From a virus: a DNA stretch of 64,000 bases. The translations under genes were made by a program, and so were the position numbers. The notes beneath the pieces are model-generated. The model was not told where the DNA came from, searched no databases, and worked only from the letters and a program-made list of their open reading frames with translations. Shown here one piece after another: positions 16,521 to 24,500 of the stretch (position 1 is the stretch's first letter; each line of letters begins with the position of its first letter). The stretch covers positions 22,577 through 86,576 of the IMG/VR virus record IMGVR_UViG_3300028423_001099; one strand, given 5' to 3'.

Positions 16521-18041
16521 ATGTCATTGTATATTGTTAAACTAGATAAAGCCAATTACCCAGGCGGAGACACAGAAGCTCGTTCTGCCATGTCTTCAGC
16601 AGGAATTGCGGTTGAAAAAGCATTTCAACTATCACCATTGATGTACTTAGTAAACGGAGATGCCAATGACATCGACTCCCTGCCGGGATTGATGCACAAA
16701 GAGCAACATTCAACTGGATACAATGTTAGCCTGGAAAATCTCAACACTGATCATTTGAAACTCACTGTTGACAGTGCCGGAACCACAGAGTTTAATCCAA
16801 AATACACAGGCAACAATGTTGACATTTATCTAGTTGACACAGGTGTTAATCAGTCGCATACAGAATTTCAAGGCTCTACCATCAATGACTTGTACACCAA
16901 CTTTGAAAACAATTACAGCGATGATGTTGGACACGGCACTGCAATGGCAAGTCTGCTGGTAGGGCAAAACATCGGAGCTGCCAAAGATGCTCAATTGCAC
17001 AATGTGAAGCTGTTTGGCAATAGCAACAGTACTGTTGTTATTGGAGAAATAATTGATGCACTAGAGTCTGTGCTAGTGCAGCATAATACCAGCTCAGGAA
17101 ATAACATCGCAATTGTGTGCGCTCCGTGGGTAATTAATTTTAGTGCATTGTTGAATGACGTTGTCGAGAGCATGCTGTCACATGGTATAATTTTTGTATG
17201 TGCGGCAGGAAATTCAAGTGCCGATGTTGAGAACTTTTCGCCAGCATCAGTGAAAGATGCTATCACTGTGGGAGCATACAACAGAAACTTTGAGGTTACA
17301 TCATTTACAAATACACCGTGGACAAACAATGAGCCCACTGAGCCCACGTTGGTCAACTATGGTCGTTCTTTGGATATTTTTGCACTTGGTGTGGACGTAA
17401 CAGCTGCTAGCATTGGAGCAAATGATGATTATTTGCAGGCCACCGGTACCAGCACATCGGCCGCGATTGCTGCAGGAGTTCTAGCTCATTACATAGAAGC
17501 GCATCAGAACAGATCGTCAGCAGAAATCAAACAAATATTCTTGATGGAAGGTCATTATCTTGGCCGGACCAACCTGGTTTTTGACAACCAGAATTCAAAT
17601 GTTGATTACAGTGAAGTTAATAGTTCTGTGGTGACTACAGAAAGAATCGATGAAAATAGTTTGACCACCAAACCTTCAGGCAGGCTTACAAATATCAAAG
17701 CTGGTGAGACAGCGCAAGTTGACCTAGGACTTAACAGCAACGCCACAGAAGTAGAGCTGTTGGATTTTGCACCAGCCCCAAGCTGGATAACAGTAGATTT
17801 AAGCACAGGAATAGTAACAGTTGATGCAGGAAATTTGACCAACGAAACCGTGCCAGGAAATTATATTTTTGCATTAAAAGGCAATGTCAACGATCAAGTT
17901 CTGGTTGAAGAGTTTGCTGTAGGGGTTTATCAAGATAGCGAAGCAGAGTTAGCGAGCGAAGACGTGTCAGCGTTCTACTATGATGCTGACAGCGATGCAT
18001 ACGATGAAGTAGCAGACCTATCTCTTGCCTCAAAGTTCTAA
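16521..18041 (+). CDS. Subtilisin-family (S8) serine protease
   Basis: This 506-residue protein has all S8 landmarks: catalytic Asp106 in YLVDTGVNQSHTEF, His138 in VGHGTAMASL, oxyanion Asn231 in CAAGNSS and Ser311 in TGTSTSAA. Residues 1-75 look like an I9-type inhibitor/propeptide domain (MSLYIVKLDKANYPGG). From ~375 a beta-rich tail resembles an Ig/cadherin-like domain (APSWITVDLSTGIVTVDAG). No signal peptide is present. The ATG at 16521 follows GGAG, and an upstream TTG lacks one. A late promoter precedes it. A role in virion maturation or host protein cleavage is inferred. It is distinct from the usual T4 gp21 prohead protease. Confidence 0.9.
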   Translation: MSLYIVKLDKANYPGGDTEARSAMSSAGIAVEKAFQLSPLMYLVNGDANDIDSLPGLMHKEQHSTGYNVSLENLNTDHLKLTVDSAGTTEFNPKYTGNNVDIYLVDTGVNQSHTEFQGSTINDLYTNFENNYSDDVGHGTAMASLLVGQNIGAAKDAQLHNVKLFGNSNSTVVIGEIIDALESVLVQHNTSSGNNIAIVCAPWVINFSALLNDVVESMLSHGIIFVCAAGNSSADVENFSPASVKDAITVGAYNRNFEVTSFTNTPWTNNEPTEPTLVNYGRSLDIFALGVDVTAASIGANDDYLQATGTSTSAAIAAGVLAHYIEAHQNRSSAEIKQIFLMEGHYLGRTNLVFDNQNSNVDYSEVNSSVVTTERIDENSLTTKPSGRLTNIKAGETAQVDLGLNSNATEVELLDFAPAPSWITVDLSTGIVTVDAGNLTNETVPGNYIFALKGNVNDQVLVEEFAVGVYQDSEAELASEDVSAFYYDADSDAYDEVADLSLASKF

Positions 18042-18056
18042 CAGGGCAATTGTGCG

Positions 18057-19064
18057 TTGACCTGCAATATCCTAGATGTAACTACATCAAATACTGTTTA
18101 CAATCCAACTTCAGCACAGGGACAATGGTTTCAGCACCGCTGGGGTCCTAGACAATATCCACAGTTATCAGTAGATCTCAAGTGGGTTAAAAGGTCAGTG
18201 CCCAGGGATCTAAAGTATGAGTTGCGCTGTATTTACGGCGATCCAATCTGCTGGAACGAATTGGTTTATTTTGCAGAATGGACCAAAGTCAAACCAGAGG
18301 TTTTCACATATGCTAACACGGACCAGCAAGATATATTGCATGCCCTCAACAGGATGGGCTGTTACACAGTAATAAGTCTTGACGGTGTTGGCGATCTCTG
18401 CGGCAAGGTAAACTTGGGTGCATCATGGGACAATGTCCAACGTTCAATTGACGCTATATCTGGATGCGGCGCAGTTGAAATGCACACCTTTGAACACAAC
18501 CTACATCAACTGCCTGAGTTATATAAGATCTGCAAAAATCACGATATACAATTGTTTCTCAACTGTGACACCCGCAACGACAAGTTTGGAACATCTGTGA
18601 TTGACAGCAAGTGTAACTGGCTCTATGATGTCAAGCCCTGCGACACAGGAATACACGCAGTCAACGACAATAACATCGAACTCTTACAGGCGGATGCATA
18701 CACAGACACAGAATCTGTGTTTTTAGACAAAAATCTCTGGGCGTTTACTTCACTCCGAACTTACATGCCAGTGTCAAGACATCGCAACATACTAGAGAAT
18801 CCGTTGTTAGGCAACACAGAAATTCCCACAGAAATCAAAAAGAAATTTGACACAGAGTACGAGAGCCAAGAAGGCATGTTTGTAACGCCAGATGAAAAAA
18901 TACTGTGGAATCACAAAGTGTACACAATGTACATGTATCTGTTGGCCAATGACTGGAAGTTGGATAAAAATTACCTAGAGAAAAACAAAGACAATGTGTT
19001 TGTGCTCGAAGTGCTGCTGTATGCACAGCACTTACACAGAGATGTCATTCTACAAACACAGTAG
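18057..19064 (+). CDS. Unknown protein paired with the subtilase; possible degenerate radical-SAM-like fold
   Basis: This 335-residue protein starts at a TTG 10 bases after AGGG and 15 bases after the subtilase stop. Segments such as LRCIYGDPICWNELVYFAEW, FTYANTDQQDILHALNRMG and SLDGVGD resemble the order of strands in radical SAM proteins, but the CxxxCxxC cluster is absent. If the resemblance is real, catalysis is lost. It may instead be an unrelated family. Its 3' end overlaps the PAAR gene tail to tail by 20 bases. Confidence 0.65.
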   Translation: MTCNILDVTTSNTVYNPTSAQGQWFQHRWGPRQYPQLSVDLKWVKRSVPRDLKYELRCIYGDPICWNELVYFAEWTKVKPEVFTYANTDQQDILHALNRMGCYTVISLDGVGDLCGKVNLGASWDNVQRSIDAISGCGAVEMHTFEHNLHQLPELYKICKNHDIQLFLNCDTRNDKFGTSVIDSKCNWLYDVKPCDTGIHAVNDNNIELLQADAYTDTESVFLDKNLWAFTSLRTYMPVSRHRNILENPLLGNTEIPTEIKKKFDTEYESQEGMFVTPDEKILWNHKVYTMYMYLLANDWKLDKNYLEKNKDNVFVLEVLLYAQHLHRDVILQTQ

Positions 19065-19317
19065 GTGAACCGGTGCTCACAGGATGGCCACAGCTGGCCA
19101 CGCTTCTTCCTGTGATGGACACCGGCCTACTTTGTGCAAATACTGTAACTGCTCCCGACACAACAACAGGATTACTGTGTGGTGGTGCACCATGGGGTGC
19201 TACAGTGTCACCAACTAAGCTGGCTGGTGCACCGTTGATCAGCACAGTAGGAGCGCCTGGGCCTGTGATCACGCCCGACGATACCAAATCAACTCCTACT
19301 CTTGCTTGTAGTCCCAT
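19045..19317 (-). CDS. PAAR-domain spike-tip protein
   Basis: A 90-residue protein of short Gly/Pro/Val-rich beta repeats: GAPTVLINGAPASLVGDTVA, VSGAVTVFAQSRPVSITG, SCGHPVSTGSPTVFVE. This is the PAAR pattern that caps the central spike of contractile tails (T4 gp5.4) and VgrG needles. His and Cys residues (APHGAPPH, SCGHP) could bind the metal at the tip. It has its own late octamer 5 bases from the ATG, so the predicted mRNA is leaderless. Confidence 0.9.
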   Translation of the reverse strand: MGLQARVGVDLVSSGVITGPGAPTVLINGAPASLVGDTVAPHGAPPHSNPVVVSGAVTVFAQSRPVSITGRSVASCGHPVSTGSPTVFVE

Positions 19318-19322
19318 ACTGT

Positions 19323-19330
19323 TATTTATG
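19323..19330 (-). promoter_or_regulatory. Late promoter octamer CATAAATA for the PAAR gene
   Basis: On the minus strand CATAAATA is followed by ACAGT and the ATG at 19317, the same 5-base spacing as at 7684 and 7738. It lies at the 3' end of the preceding gene, allowing late expression apart from the nrd unit. Confidence 0.65.
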
Positions 19331-19616
19331 CTTGTGTTTCTTCGCTGATCATGTTTTGATACTCAACAGCAGTATTTTCTGCTGTTTCCAAAATGCTGAG
19401 AACATTGCGAGCATCAACGGTCACAGACAGCGTCTCTGCTGTGAGCACATAGGGCATGAGTACCACTTGGTCGTTGTTCAAGCCTACAATTCTAGGGTTT
19501 TGCACGGTGAGCAGATGATTATCGGGATCAATACCAAGCAGTTCTGCAATAATTTCTTCTCCGGTTGCTGTGCGCAGTGTAACTGTCTTGCCCACAAATG
19601 ATTGTGCATAATACAT
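19326..19616 (-). CDS. Small beta-rich protein, possibly Sm/Hfq-like
   Basis: A 96-residue protein: GKTVTLRTATGEEIIAELLG, then DPDNHLLTVQNPRIVG and VLMPYVL. The spacing of strands and the T-x-x-G-E-x-x-x-A-x-L pattern resemble Sm-fold proteins, but this is a weak call. A GTG at 19619 and an ATG at 19616 are both possible, and GAGGAG precedes them. The ATG overlaps the glutaredoxin stop. It lies in the nrd transcript. Confidence 0.7.
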   Translation of the reverse strand: MYYAQSFVGKTVTLRTATGEEIIAELLGIDPDNHLLTVQNPRIVGLNNDQVVLMPYVLTAETLSVTVDARNVLSILETAENTAVEYQNMISEETQA

Positions 19617-19885
19617 CACTGTTGCTCCTCTGTTTGAGATATCAATTTTTCAAGTCCGTCTTTGCCCAGTACGGTAAGTCCACTACAACCATCGGGCACA
19701 TACACACTGTTGTTGATGTATATCTGGGGCACAGTGCGATGACCAGCATCTTTGAGAAACTGCATGCCCTGTTGGTCATTGTTTACATCTATCACTGTGT
19801 ATGTGAAACCCCACTTGTCTAGTTTTTCCATTGCTGATACACAGAACGGACATGTGTGCTTGGTATATAGTTTGAGTACAGTCAT
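19616..19885 (-). CDS. grx: Glutaredoxin
   Basis: An 89-residue protein with CPFC at residues 12-15, the TVPQIYIN cis-Pro segment and a C-terminal DGCSGLTVLGKDGLEKL helix region. It would reduce the C-terminal cysteines of the phage NrdA. The start at 19885 is preceded by AAAGG, and earlier in-frame codons lie in the nrdB region. It sits directly behind nrdB, as in many T4-like phages. Confidence 0.93.
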   Translation of the reverse strand: MTVLKLYTKHTCPFCVSAMEKLDKWGFTYTVIDVNNDQQGMQFLKDAGHRTVPQIYINNSVYVPDGCSGLTVLGKDGLEKLISQTEEQQ

Positions 19886-19895
19886 AATTGGGCCT

Positions 19896-21032
19896 TTAGA
19901 GACTGAGTCCTTTGAAAGTGTCATCATCAACATCCTGTTTGGTACCGCCGATCACATAGCTGCTCAGTTCTACTTCTTGTGGAGCAACTTGCACGTCAGA
20001 ACCGGAAATCCATTTCTGTGTCCACGGCAGAGGGTTGCTTCCTGGTGCGCTAAACGGCGGGGTGAGACCCACAGCACGCATGCGCTTAACTGCAATCCAC
20101 TCCACATACTGCTTGAGCAGTTCTGCGTTGAGTCCAATCATTGAACCGTCTTTGAACAGGTATTCCGCCCACTGTTTTTCCTGCTCCATTGCACTCACAA
20201 ACATGTCAATGGCCTCTTGCTCACATTCTGCAGCAATCTTAACAAAGTCCGGATCATCCTGTGGCAACAGTTTGAGCAACTGCTGTGTGCCACCCAAGTG
20301 CAGATTCTCATCTCGGCAGATAAACTTGATAATCTTGGCGTTGCCTTCCATCTTTTTCACTTCTGCAAACGCCCAGCTACAAGCAAAGCTCACATAGAAT
20401 CGAACACCTTCTAGGATATTCACACTCATCATGCACAGATACAACAGTTTCTTGAGTTCATACAAATCGACCACAATCTTTTTGCCATTTACCTTGTGTT
20501 CGCCTTCGCCAAGAAGATTATACCAACTGGCCATTTCGATGAATGCATCATACTTTTCTGAGATGTCCGCGGCACAGTCCACGATCTCCTGAATATTCAT
20601 CATTTCATCAAACACTTTGCTAGGGTCAGAGTACACGTTGCGGATGATGTGTGTGTAGCTGCGACTGTGGATGGTTTCGTTGAAACTCCAGGTCTCAATC
20701 CAAGTTTCCAGCTCTGGCAAGCTGACAACAGGCAGGAAAGCCATGTTGGGAGAACGCCCTTGCACACTATCCAAGAGGATTTGTCGCTTGAGATTAGAGG
20801 TGAAGATGTGCTGTTCATGCTCTGTGAGATCGCGGAAGTCTTTGCTGTCTCGGCTCACATCTACTTCTTCGGGACGCCAAAAGAATCCCAATTGTTTGTC
20901 AGTGATCTTGTCAAACTGACGGTACTTGAGTGTGTCATATCTCTGTATGGTTACACCGCCCTCCTCGTCAAAGAACATTTTGCTTTCTGCGTGGTTGGAT
21001 TTGTTTTGTGAATCGAATACTGATTGTGTCAT
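19896..21032 (-). CDS. nrdB: Ribonucleotide reductase class Ia small subunit
   Basis: This 378-residue subunit provides the diiron-tyrosyl radical for Nrd[16 protein letters not shown] holds Glu and His iron ligands and the radical Tyr, LLDSVQG the first Asp, and [12 protein letters not shown] the later Glu/His ligands. GAGGA precedes the ATG, which overlaps the stop of the sulfotransferase-like gene by ATGA. The last ~45 residues contain the linker and C-terminal tail that docks on NrdA. Confidence 0.97.
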   Translation of the reverse strand: MTQSVFDSQNKSNHAESKMFFDEEGGVTIQRYDTLKYRQFDKITDKQLGFFWRPEEVDVSRDSKDFRDLTEHEQHIFTSNLKRQILLDSVQGRSPNMAFLPVVSLPELETWIETWSFNETIHSRSYTHIIRNVYSDPSKVFDEMMNIQEIVDCAADISEKYDAFIEMASWYNLLGEGEHKVNGKKIVVDLYELKKLLYLCMMSVNILEGVRFYVSFACSWAFAEVKKMEGNAKIIKFICRDENLHLGGTQQLLKLLPQDDPDFVKIAAECEQEAIDMFVSAMEQEKQWAEYLFKDGSMIGLNAELLKQYVEWIAVKRMRAVGLTPPFSAPGSNPLPWTQKWISGSDVQVAPQEVELSSYVIGGTKQDVDDDTFKGLSL

Positions 21033-21583
21033 TTTGGTCCTCTGTTTATAAATGTTACGTTGTTGATTAACTCATAGTCTACATCATACAATGGTTTTAC
21101 TCTATCTTTATCTATCATTTGCACAAAATTTCCTGATGTATTTGTGAGCGGCATCCGTTGAAAACCTATGCCGTTGTAATATACATCTATTTCGTGAAAA
21201 ACGTTTTTATTATAATAAAAATACTTAATTTTTTCCGAGTGTGCTCTAATTATTCCGTGTATAAATGCCACTTGCTCCATTAGATGCACATCGGGCTTGT
21301 CAAAGAGTCTGTTAATATAGAAAGAATCAATATATGTGCTTTTTCCGGATAATATGTGAGTATTGAAAGCACTCAAAAACCTTTCTACTGGATCTCTGAG
21401 AATGATTATAATTTCTTCTGGCTCAGAAATTTGATGTAAATTCGAAACAACCCAGTCGTCTCGCTGCCTGCAAATTGTCCTCAATGAACTTGTTCCAACT
21501 TTAGGAATACCTACCAGAAATATATTTTTTTTCTGATTATAAAACCCGTACCCCCTAGGATGTATTCCTTGAATTAAATGCAT
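21029..21583 (-). CDS. Sulfotransferase-like protein inserted between nrdA and nrdB
   Basis: A 184-residue protein with [18 protein letters not shown] at residues 20-37, which matches the 5'-phosphosulfate loop (PKxGTSS). [15 protein letters not shown] near residue 66 matches the 3'-phosphate motif. Both PAPS-binding motifs are intact, though the protein is short. The gene and its upstream 108 bases look more AT-rich than the nrd genes on either side, suggesting late acquisition. GGAAGG precedes the ATG. Confidence 0.8.
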   Translation of the reverse strand: MHLIQGIHPRGYGFYNQKKNIFLVGIPKVGTSSLRTICRQRDDWVVSNLHQISEPEEIIIILRDPVERFLSAFNTHILSGKSTYIDSFYINRLFDKPDVHLMEQVAFIHGIIRAHSEKIKYFYYNKNVFHEIDVYYNGIGFQRMPLTNTSGNFVQMIDKDRVKPLYDVDYELINNVTFINRGPK

Positions 21584-21649
21584 TACTACCTTCCAATATT
21601 TTTAATATGTACATTATTATTTAATTTGACCCTTTGTCTTGCATGTTCA

Positions 21650-21690
21650 TATAAAACTAAAACCTAGATCGTCGATCGTATAGATAGGGT
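21650..21690 (-). terminator. Possible weak hairpin after nrdA
   Basis: Just past the nrdA stop the minus strand can pair ACC(C)TA with TAGGT around a loop containing CGATCG and then runs into T-rich sequence. The stem is short and bulged, so readthrough into the downstream genes is likely. Confidence 0.3.
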
Positions 21691-23988
21691 TCAAAGTTTA
21701 CAGCTCTCACAATCATCGTCGTCGGGTGTCTCGCCTTGTGCCACCGGCTGGTCTTCCACCTGATACTCGCCTTGGCCGTCGTGTGTGTTAAAGTAGTACA
21801 ACTGCTTGCCGCCGTATTTGTAAAATGTCAATATGTCTTTGAGCAGCATGCTCATAGGAATCTTTTCATCTTCGTAGTATGCAGGATTGTATGACGTATT
21901 TACTGAGATACCTTGATCAATGTACTTCTGCAACACTGCACAGATTTTCAAATAACCTTCTGGTGACCTGTGATCCCAGAGCAAATCATACTTGTTTTTG
22001 AGACGGCGATATTCAGGCACTACCTGTTTGAGAACGCCGTGCTTGCTTTGCTTGATGCTCACAAAACTTCTAGGCGGCTCAATGCCGTTGGTGCTATTTG
22101 AGATCTGCGCACTGGTTTCTGCAGGCATCAGTGCCATCAGAGTTGAGTTACGAATACCATGTTCTACCATGCGTTGTCTCAGCTCTTTCCAGGGCATGCG
22201 CTCTTGGTGCTTGACCAGCTCGTCTACGTCTTTCTTGTAGGTTTGATTTGGTGTGATGCCATACTCATATTTGGTTTCGCCGCAGCCCGCACAGCTCTCT
22301 TTTTCTTCAGCTAGGTCCACGCTGGCTTTGATCAAGTAGTAACTCCATGCCTCGGCCCATGTGTCTACCAGTTCTAAGTCGGGGTCTTGATAATTGGTGT
22401 CATGCTTGGCCAACCAGTACGCAAAGTTGATGATACCCACGCCCAGTGGACGACGTTTCTGTGTGCTCTGCTCTGCCGCTTTCACAGGATAGCTCTGATA
22501 GTCCAACAGCGCATCCAGTGCTCTCACTGCCAAGTCACAGGGCTTTTCAAAGTCTTCGGGGTTTTTGATATTGCCCCAGTTGATAGCACTCAGTGTACAC
22601 AGGCTAATCTCACCATCGGGATCGTTGATGTTGTTGAGTGGCTTGGTGGGCAAGTTGATTTCACAGCAGAGATTGCTCATTTTCACAGGCGCCTCGCTTT
22701 CCACAAATGCTCCGTGATTGTTGGCATTGTCAACATTCATCAAGTACACACGACCAGTGTCTTTGCGTTCTTGCACAAAGGCACTGAACAGATCAATGGC
22801 CTTTACTGTTTTCTTGCGCAGTCGTGTGTTGCGCTCTGCTCTTTCATAGAGTTCTTTGAAGCGTTCTTGGTCGGAGAAAAATGCCTCATAGATCTCAGGA
22901 ACATCATGAGGAGAAAACAGTGTGATATCGCCGCCTGAAATCAATCTCTCATACATCAACTTGTTGAACTGCACACCATAGTCTAGATGTCGCACACGGT
23001 TGTCTTCTGTGCCTTTGTTGTTCTTTAGCACCAGCATGTCTTCGATTTCCATGTGCCAGATGGGATAGTACAGTGTGGCTGCACCACCTCTGACACCGCC
23101 CTGGCTACAGCTCTTCACAGCACTCTGGAACATTTTGTAGAATGGAATAACACCAGTGTGTGTGGCATCGCCACTGCGGATAGGAGATCCAATGGCGCGA
23201 ATAGATCCTGCACCGATGCCAATGCCTGCTTTCTGGCTCACATAGTTCACAATAGCACTAGTCGTGGCATTGATGCTGTCCAAACTGTCGTCGGTTTCTA
23301 TGAGCACACAACTTGAGAACTGACGCTGCGGTGTTCGCACACCGGCCATAATAGGAGTAGGCAAACTGATGTCAAAGTTAGAAATGGCGTCATAGTAGTC
23401 TTTGACATACTTCATGCGTGTGTCTGCAGGATAGCGAGCAAACAGAGTAGCAGCAATCAAAATATATGCTACCTGTGGCGTTTCAAAGATTTCTCCGGTG
23501 GTGCGATTTTGTGCTAGGTATTTGCCACGAAACTGCTCCATGGCAGCATATGTGAGATTGAGATCTCGATCATGATCCACAAACTCTTCTAGCTTGTTGA
23601 TTTCGTCGTGTGTGTAAAGCTCTAGAATCTCAGCATCGTAAAAACCCAGTTCGATGTTCTTTTTGATGATGTCAATCAGCCAACTGGGCTCATACTGTCC
23701 ATACACTGTTTTGCGTAGATGATAGTTGATTAGCCTGCCTGCCACATACTGATAGTTTGGTGTTTCTTCTGAGATAAGATCTGCAGCACTCTTGATTAGG
23801 GTTTCTTGAATGTCCGTGCTGGAAATGCCATTGTAAAACTGTAGCTGGCTGCGAATTTCCACTTCACTGGCACTCACACCTGTGATGCCTTCGCATGCAA
23901 AGAACACAACTTTGTGCAGTTTTTCTAGATCTAGTTCTTCTCGAGATCCGTCTCTTTTGGTGACAAAGATAGGCTTGGATTTGGTCAT
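21691..23988 (-). CDS. nrdA: Ribonucleotide reductase class Ia large subunit
   Basis: This 765-residue protein reduces ribonucleotides to deoxyribonucleotides for phage DNA synthesis. Key elements are the N-terminal ATP-cone-like region, FSSCVLIETDDSLDS with the first active Cys, MSNLCCEINLPTKP with the radical Cys and Glu, SLCTLSAINWGN with the second redox Cys, the YKYGGKQLYYFNTHD radical-transfer tyrosines and a C-terminal CESCKL thiol pair. AGGAACC precedes the ATG. A sigma70-like promoter lies at 24033-24061. NrdB is separated from it by a sulfotransferase-like gene. Confidence 0.97.
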   Translation of the reverse strand: MTKSKPIFVTKRDGSREELDLEKLHKVVFFACEGITGVSASEVEIRSQLQFYNGISSTDIQETLIKSAADLISEETPNYQYVAGRLINYHLRKTVYGQYEPSWLIDIIKKNIELGFYDAEILELYTHDEINKLEEFVDHDRDLNLTYAAMEQFRGKYLAQNRTTGEIFETPQVAYILIAATLFARYPADTRMKYVKDYYDAISNFDISLPTPIMAGVRTPQRQFSSCVLIETDDSLDSINATTSAIVNYVSQKAGIGIGAGSIRAIGSPIRSGDATHTGVIPFYKMFQSAVKSCSQGGVRGGAATLYYPIWHMEIEDMLVLKNNKGTEDNRVRHLDYGVQFNKLMYERLISGGDITLFSPHDVPEIYEAFFSDQERFKELYERAERNTRLRKKTVKAIDLFSAFVQERKDTGRVYLMNVDNANNHGAFVESEAPVKMSNLCCEINLPTKPLNNINDPDGEISLCTLSAINWGNIKNPEDFEKPCDLAVRALDALLDYQSYPVKAAEQSTQKRRPLGVGIINFAYWLAKHDTNYQDPDLELVDTWAEAWSYYLIKASVDLAEEKESCAGCGETKYEYGITPNQTYKKDVDELVKHQERMPWKELRQRMVEHGIRNSTLMALMPAETSAQISNSTNGIEPPRSFVSIKQSKHGVLKQVVPEYRRLKNKYDLLWDHRSPEGYLKICAVLQKYIDQGISVNTSYNPAYYEDEKIPMSMLLKDILTFYKYGGKQLYYFNTHDGQGEYQVEDQPVAQGETPDDDDCESCKL

Positions 23989-24032
23989 AGATGGTTCCTG
24001 TGGTGTTTGATTTGTTATAGACGCACTGTAAT

Positions 24033-24061
24033 ATAATACGTGCTTTTACTTATCAGGTCAA
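24033..24061 (-). promoter_or_regulatory. Sigma70-like promoter for nrdA
   Basis: TTGACC (24061-24056) and TATTAT (24038-24033) are 17 bases apart on the minus strand. The -35 box overlaps the stop codon of the preceding gene. Confidence 0.7.
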
Positions 24062-24492
24062 GAAAAAACTTTATCAGGCGCTATAATATGAGAGTCATAG
24101 AGTGTGCTGTTTTCTTCTAGGTGCTGTGCAGTAACAATTTCGCCGGGCAAAAAATTGTAGCACCTAGCGTTGTCAACCAACACAAGGCCTGTGTCTCCTG
24201 ATGTGTGATTACTTATCACGTCAAAGCGAAGCGTTTCTTGATTTATGAGCTTGAAGTACCACAGAGTAGAAGCAAGCACCAGGCAGACACCACTGTAGCA
24301 GAACATGCCTTCCTGCACAATCTCAAAAACGTTGGGCCAGGATTCAGGTGTATAGAAATCAATATATCTGGGTTTGAGAGGAGCAGTGGAAAAATAATCG
24401 ACAACATCCTGCGGCGCTGCAATGTGTGCACTGTGCCTGAGATCTCGCCAACTTTGTAATCGTTGCTCCCCGGTTTGCCTGGGTGCAAACAT
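24058..24492 (-). CDS. Conserved-looking hypothetical protein before nrdA
   Basis: A 144-residue protein starting MFAPRQTGEQRLQSWRDL at 24492, eight bases past the stop of the giant upstream gene. Motifs include FYTPESWPNVFEIVQEGMF and a Cys-containing VLASTLWYFKLI, then GLVLVDNARCYNFLPGEIV. Proteins of this layout occur in other T4-like phages of the sea in my recollection, without known role. A preceding TTG codon is less likely. Confidence 0.75.
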   Translation of the reverse strand: MFAPRQTGEQRLQSWRDLRHSAHIAAPQDVVDYFSTAPLKPRYIDFYTPESWPNVFEIVQEGMFCYSGVCLVLASTLWYFKLINQETLRFDVISNHTSGDTGLVLVDNARCYNFLPGEIVTAQHLEENSTLYDSHIIAPDKVFS

Positions 24493-24500
24493 CAACTATC

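Noticed and set aside
16555-16555. TTG start giving the longest version of the PP-loop gene
   Set aside because: It would extend across the start codon and ribosome site of the divergent subtilase gene, and no ribosome site precedes it.
22387-22938. 183-codon plus-strand frame opposite nrdA
   Set aside because: It is a shadow of a strongly conserved gene, has no ribosome site, and its sequence matches no protein pattern.
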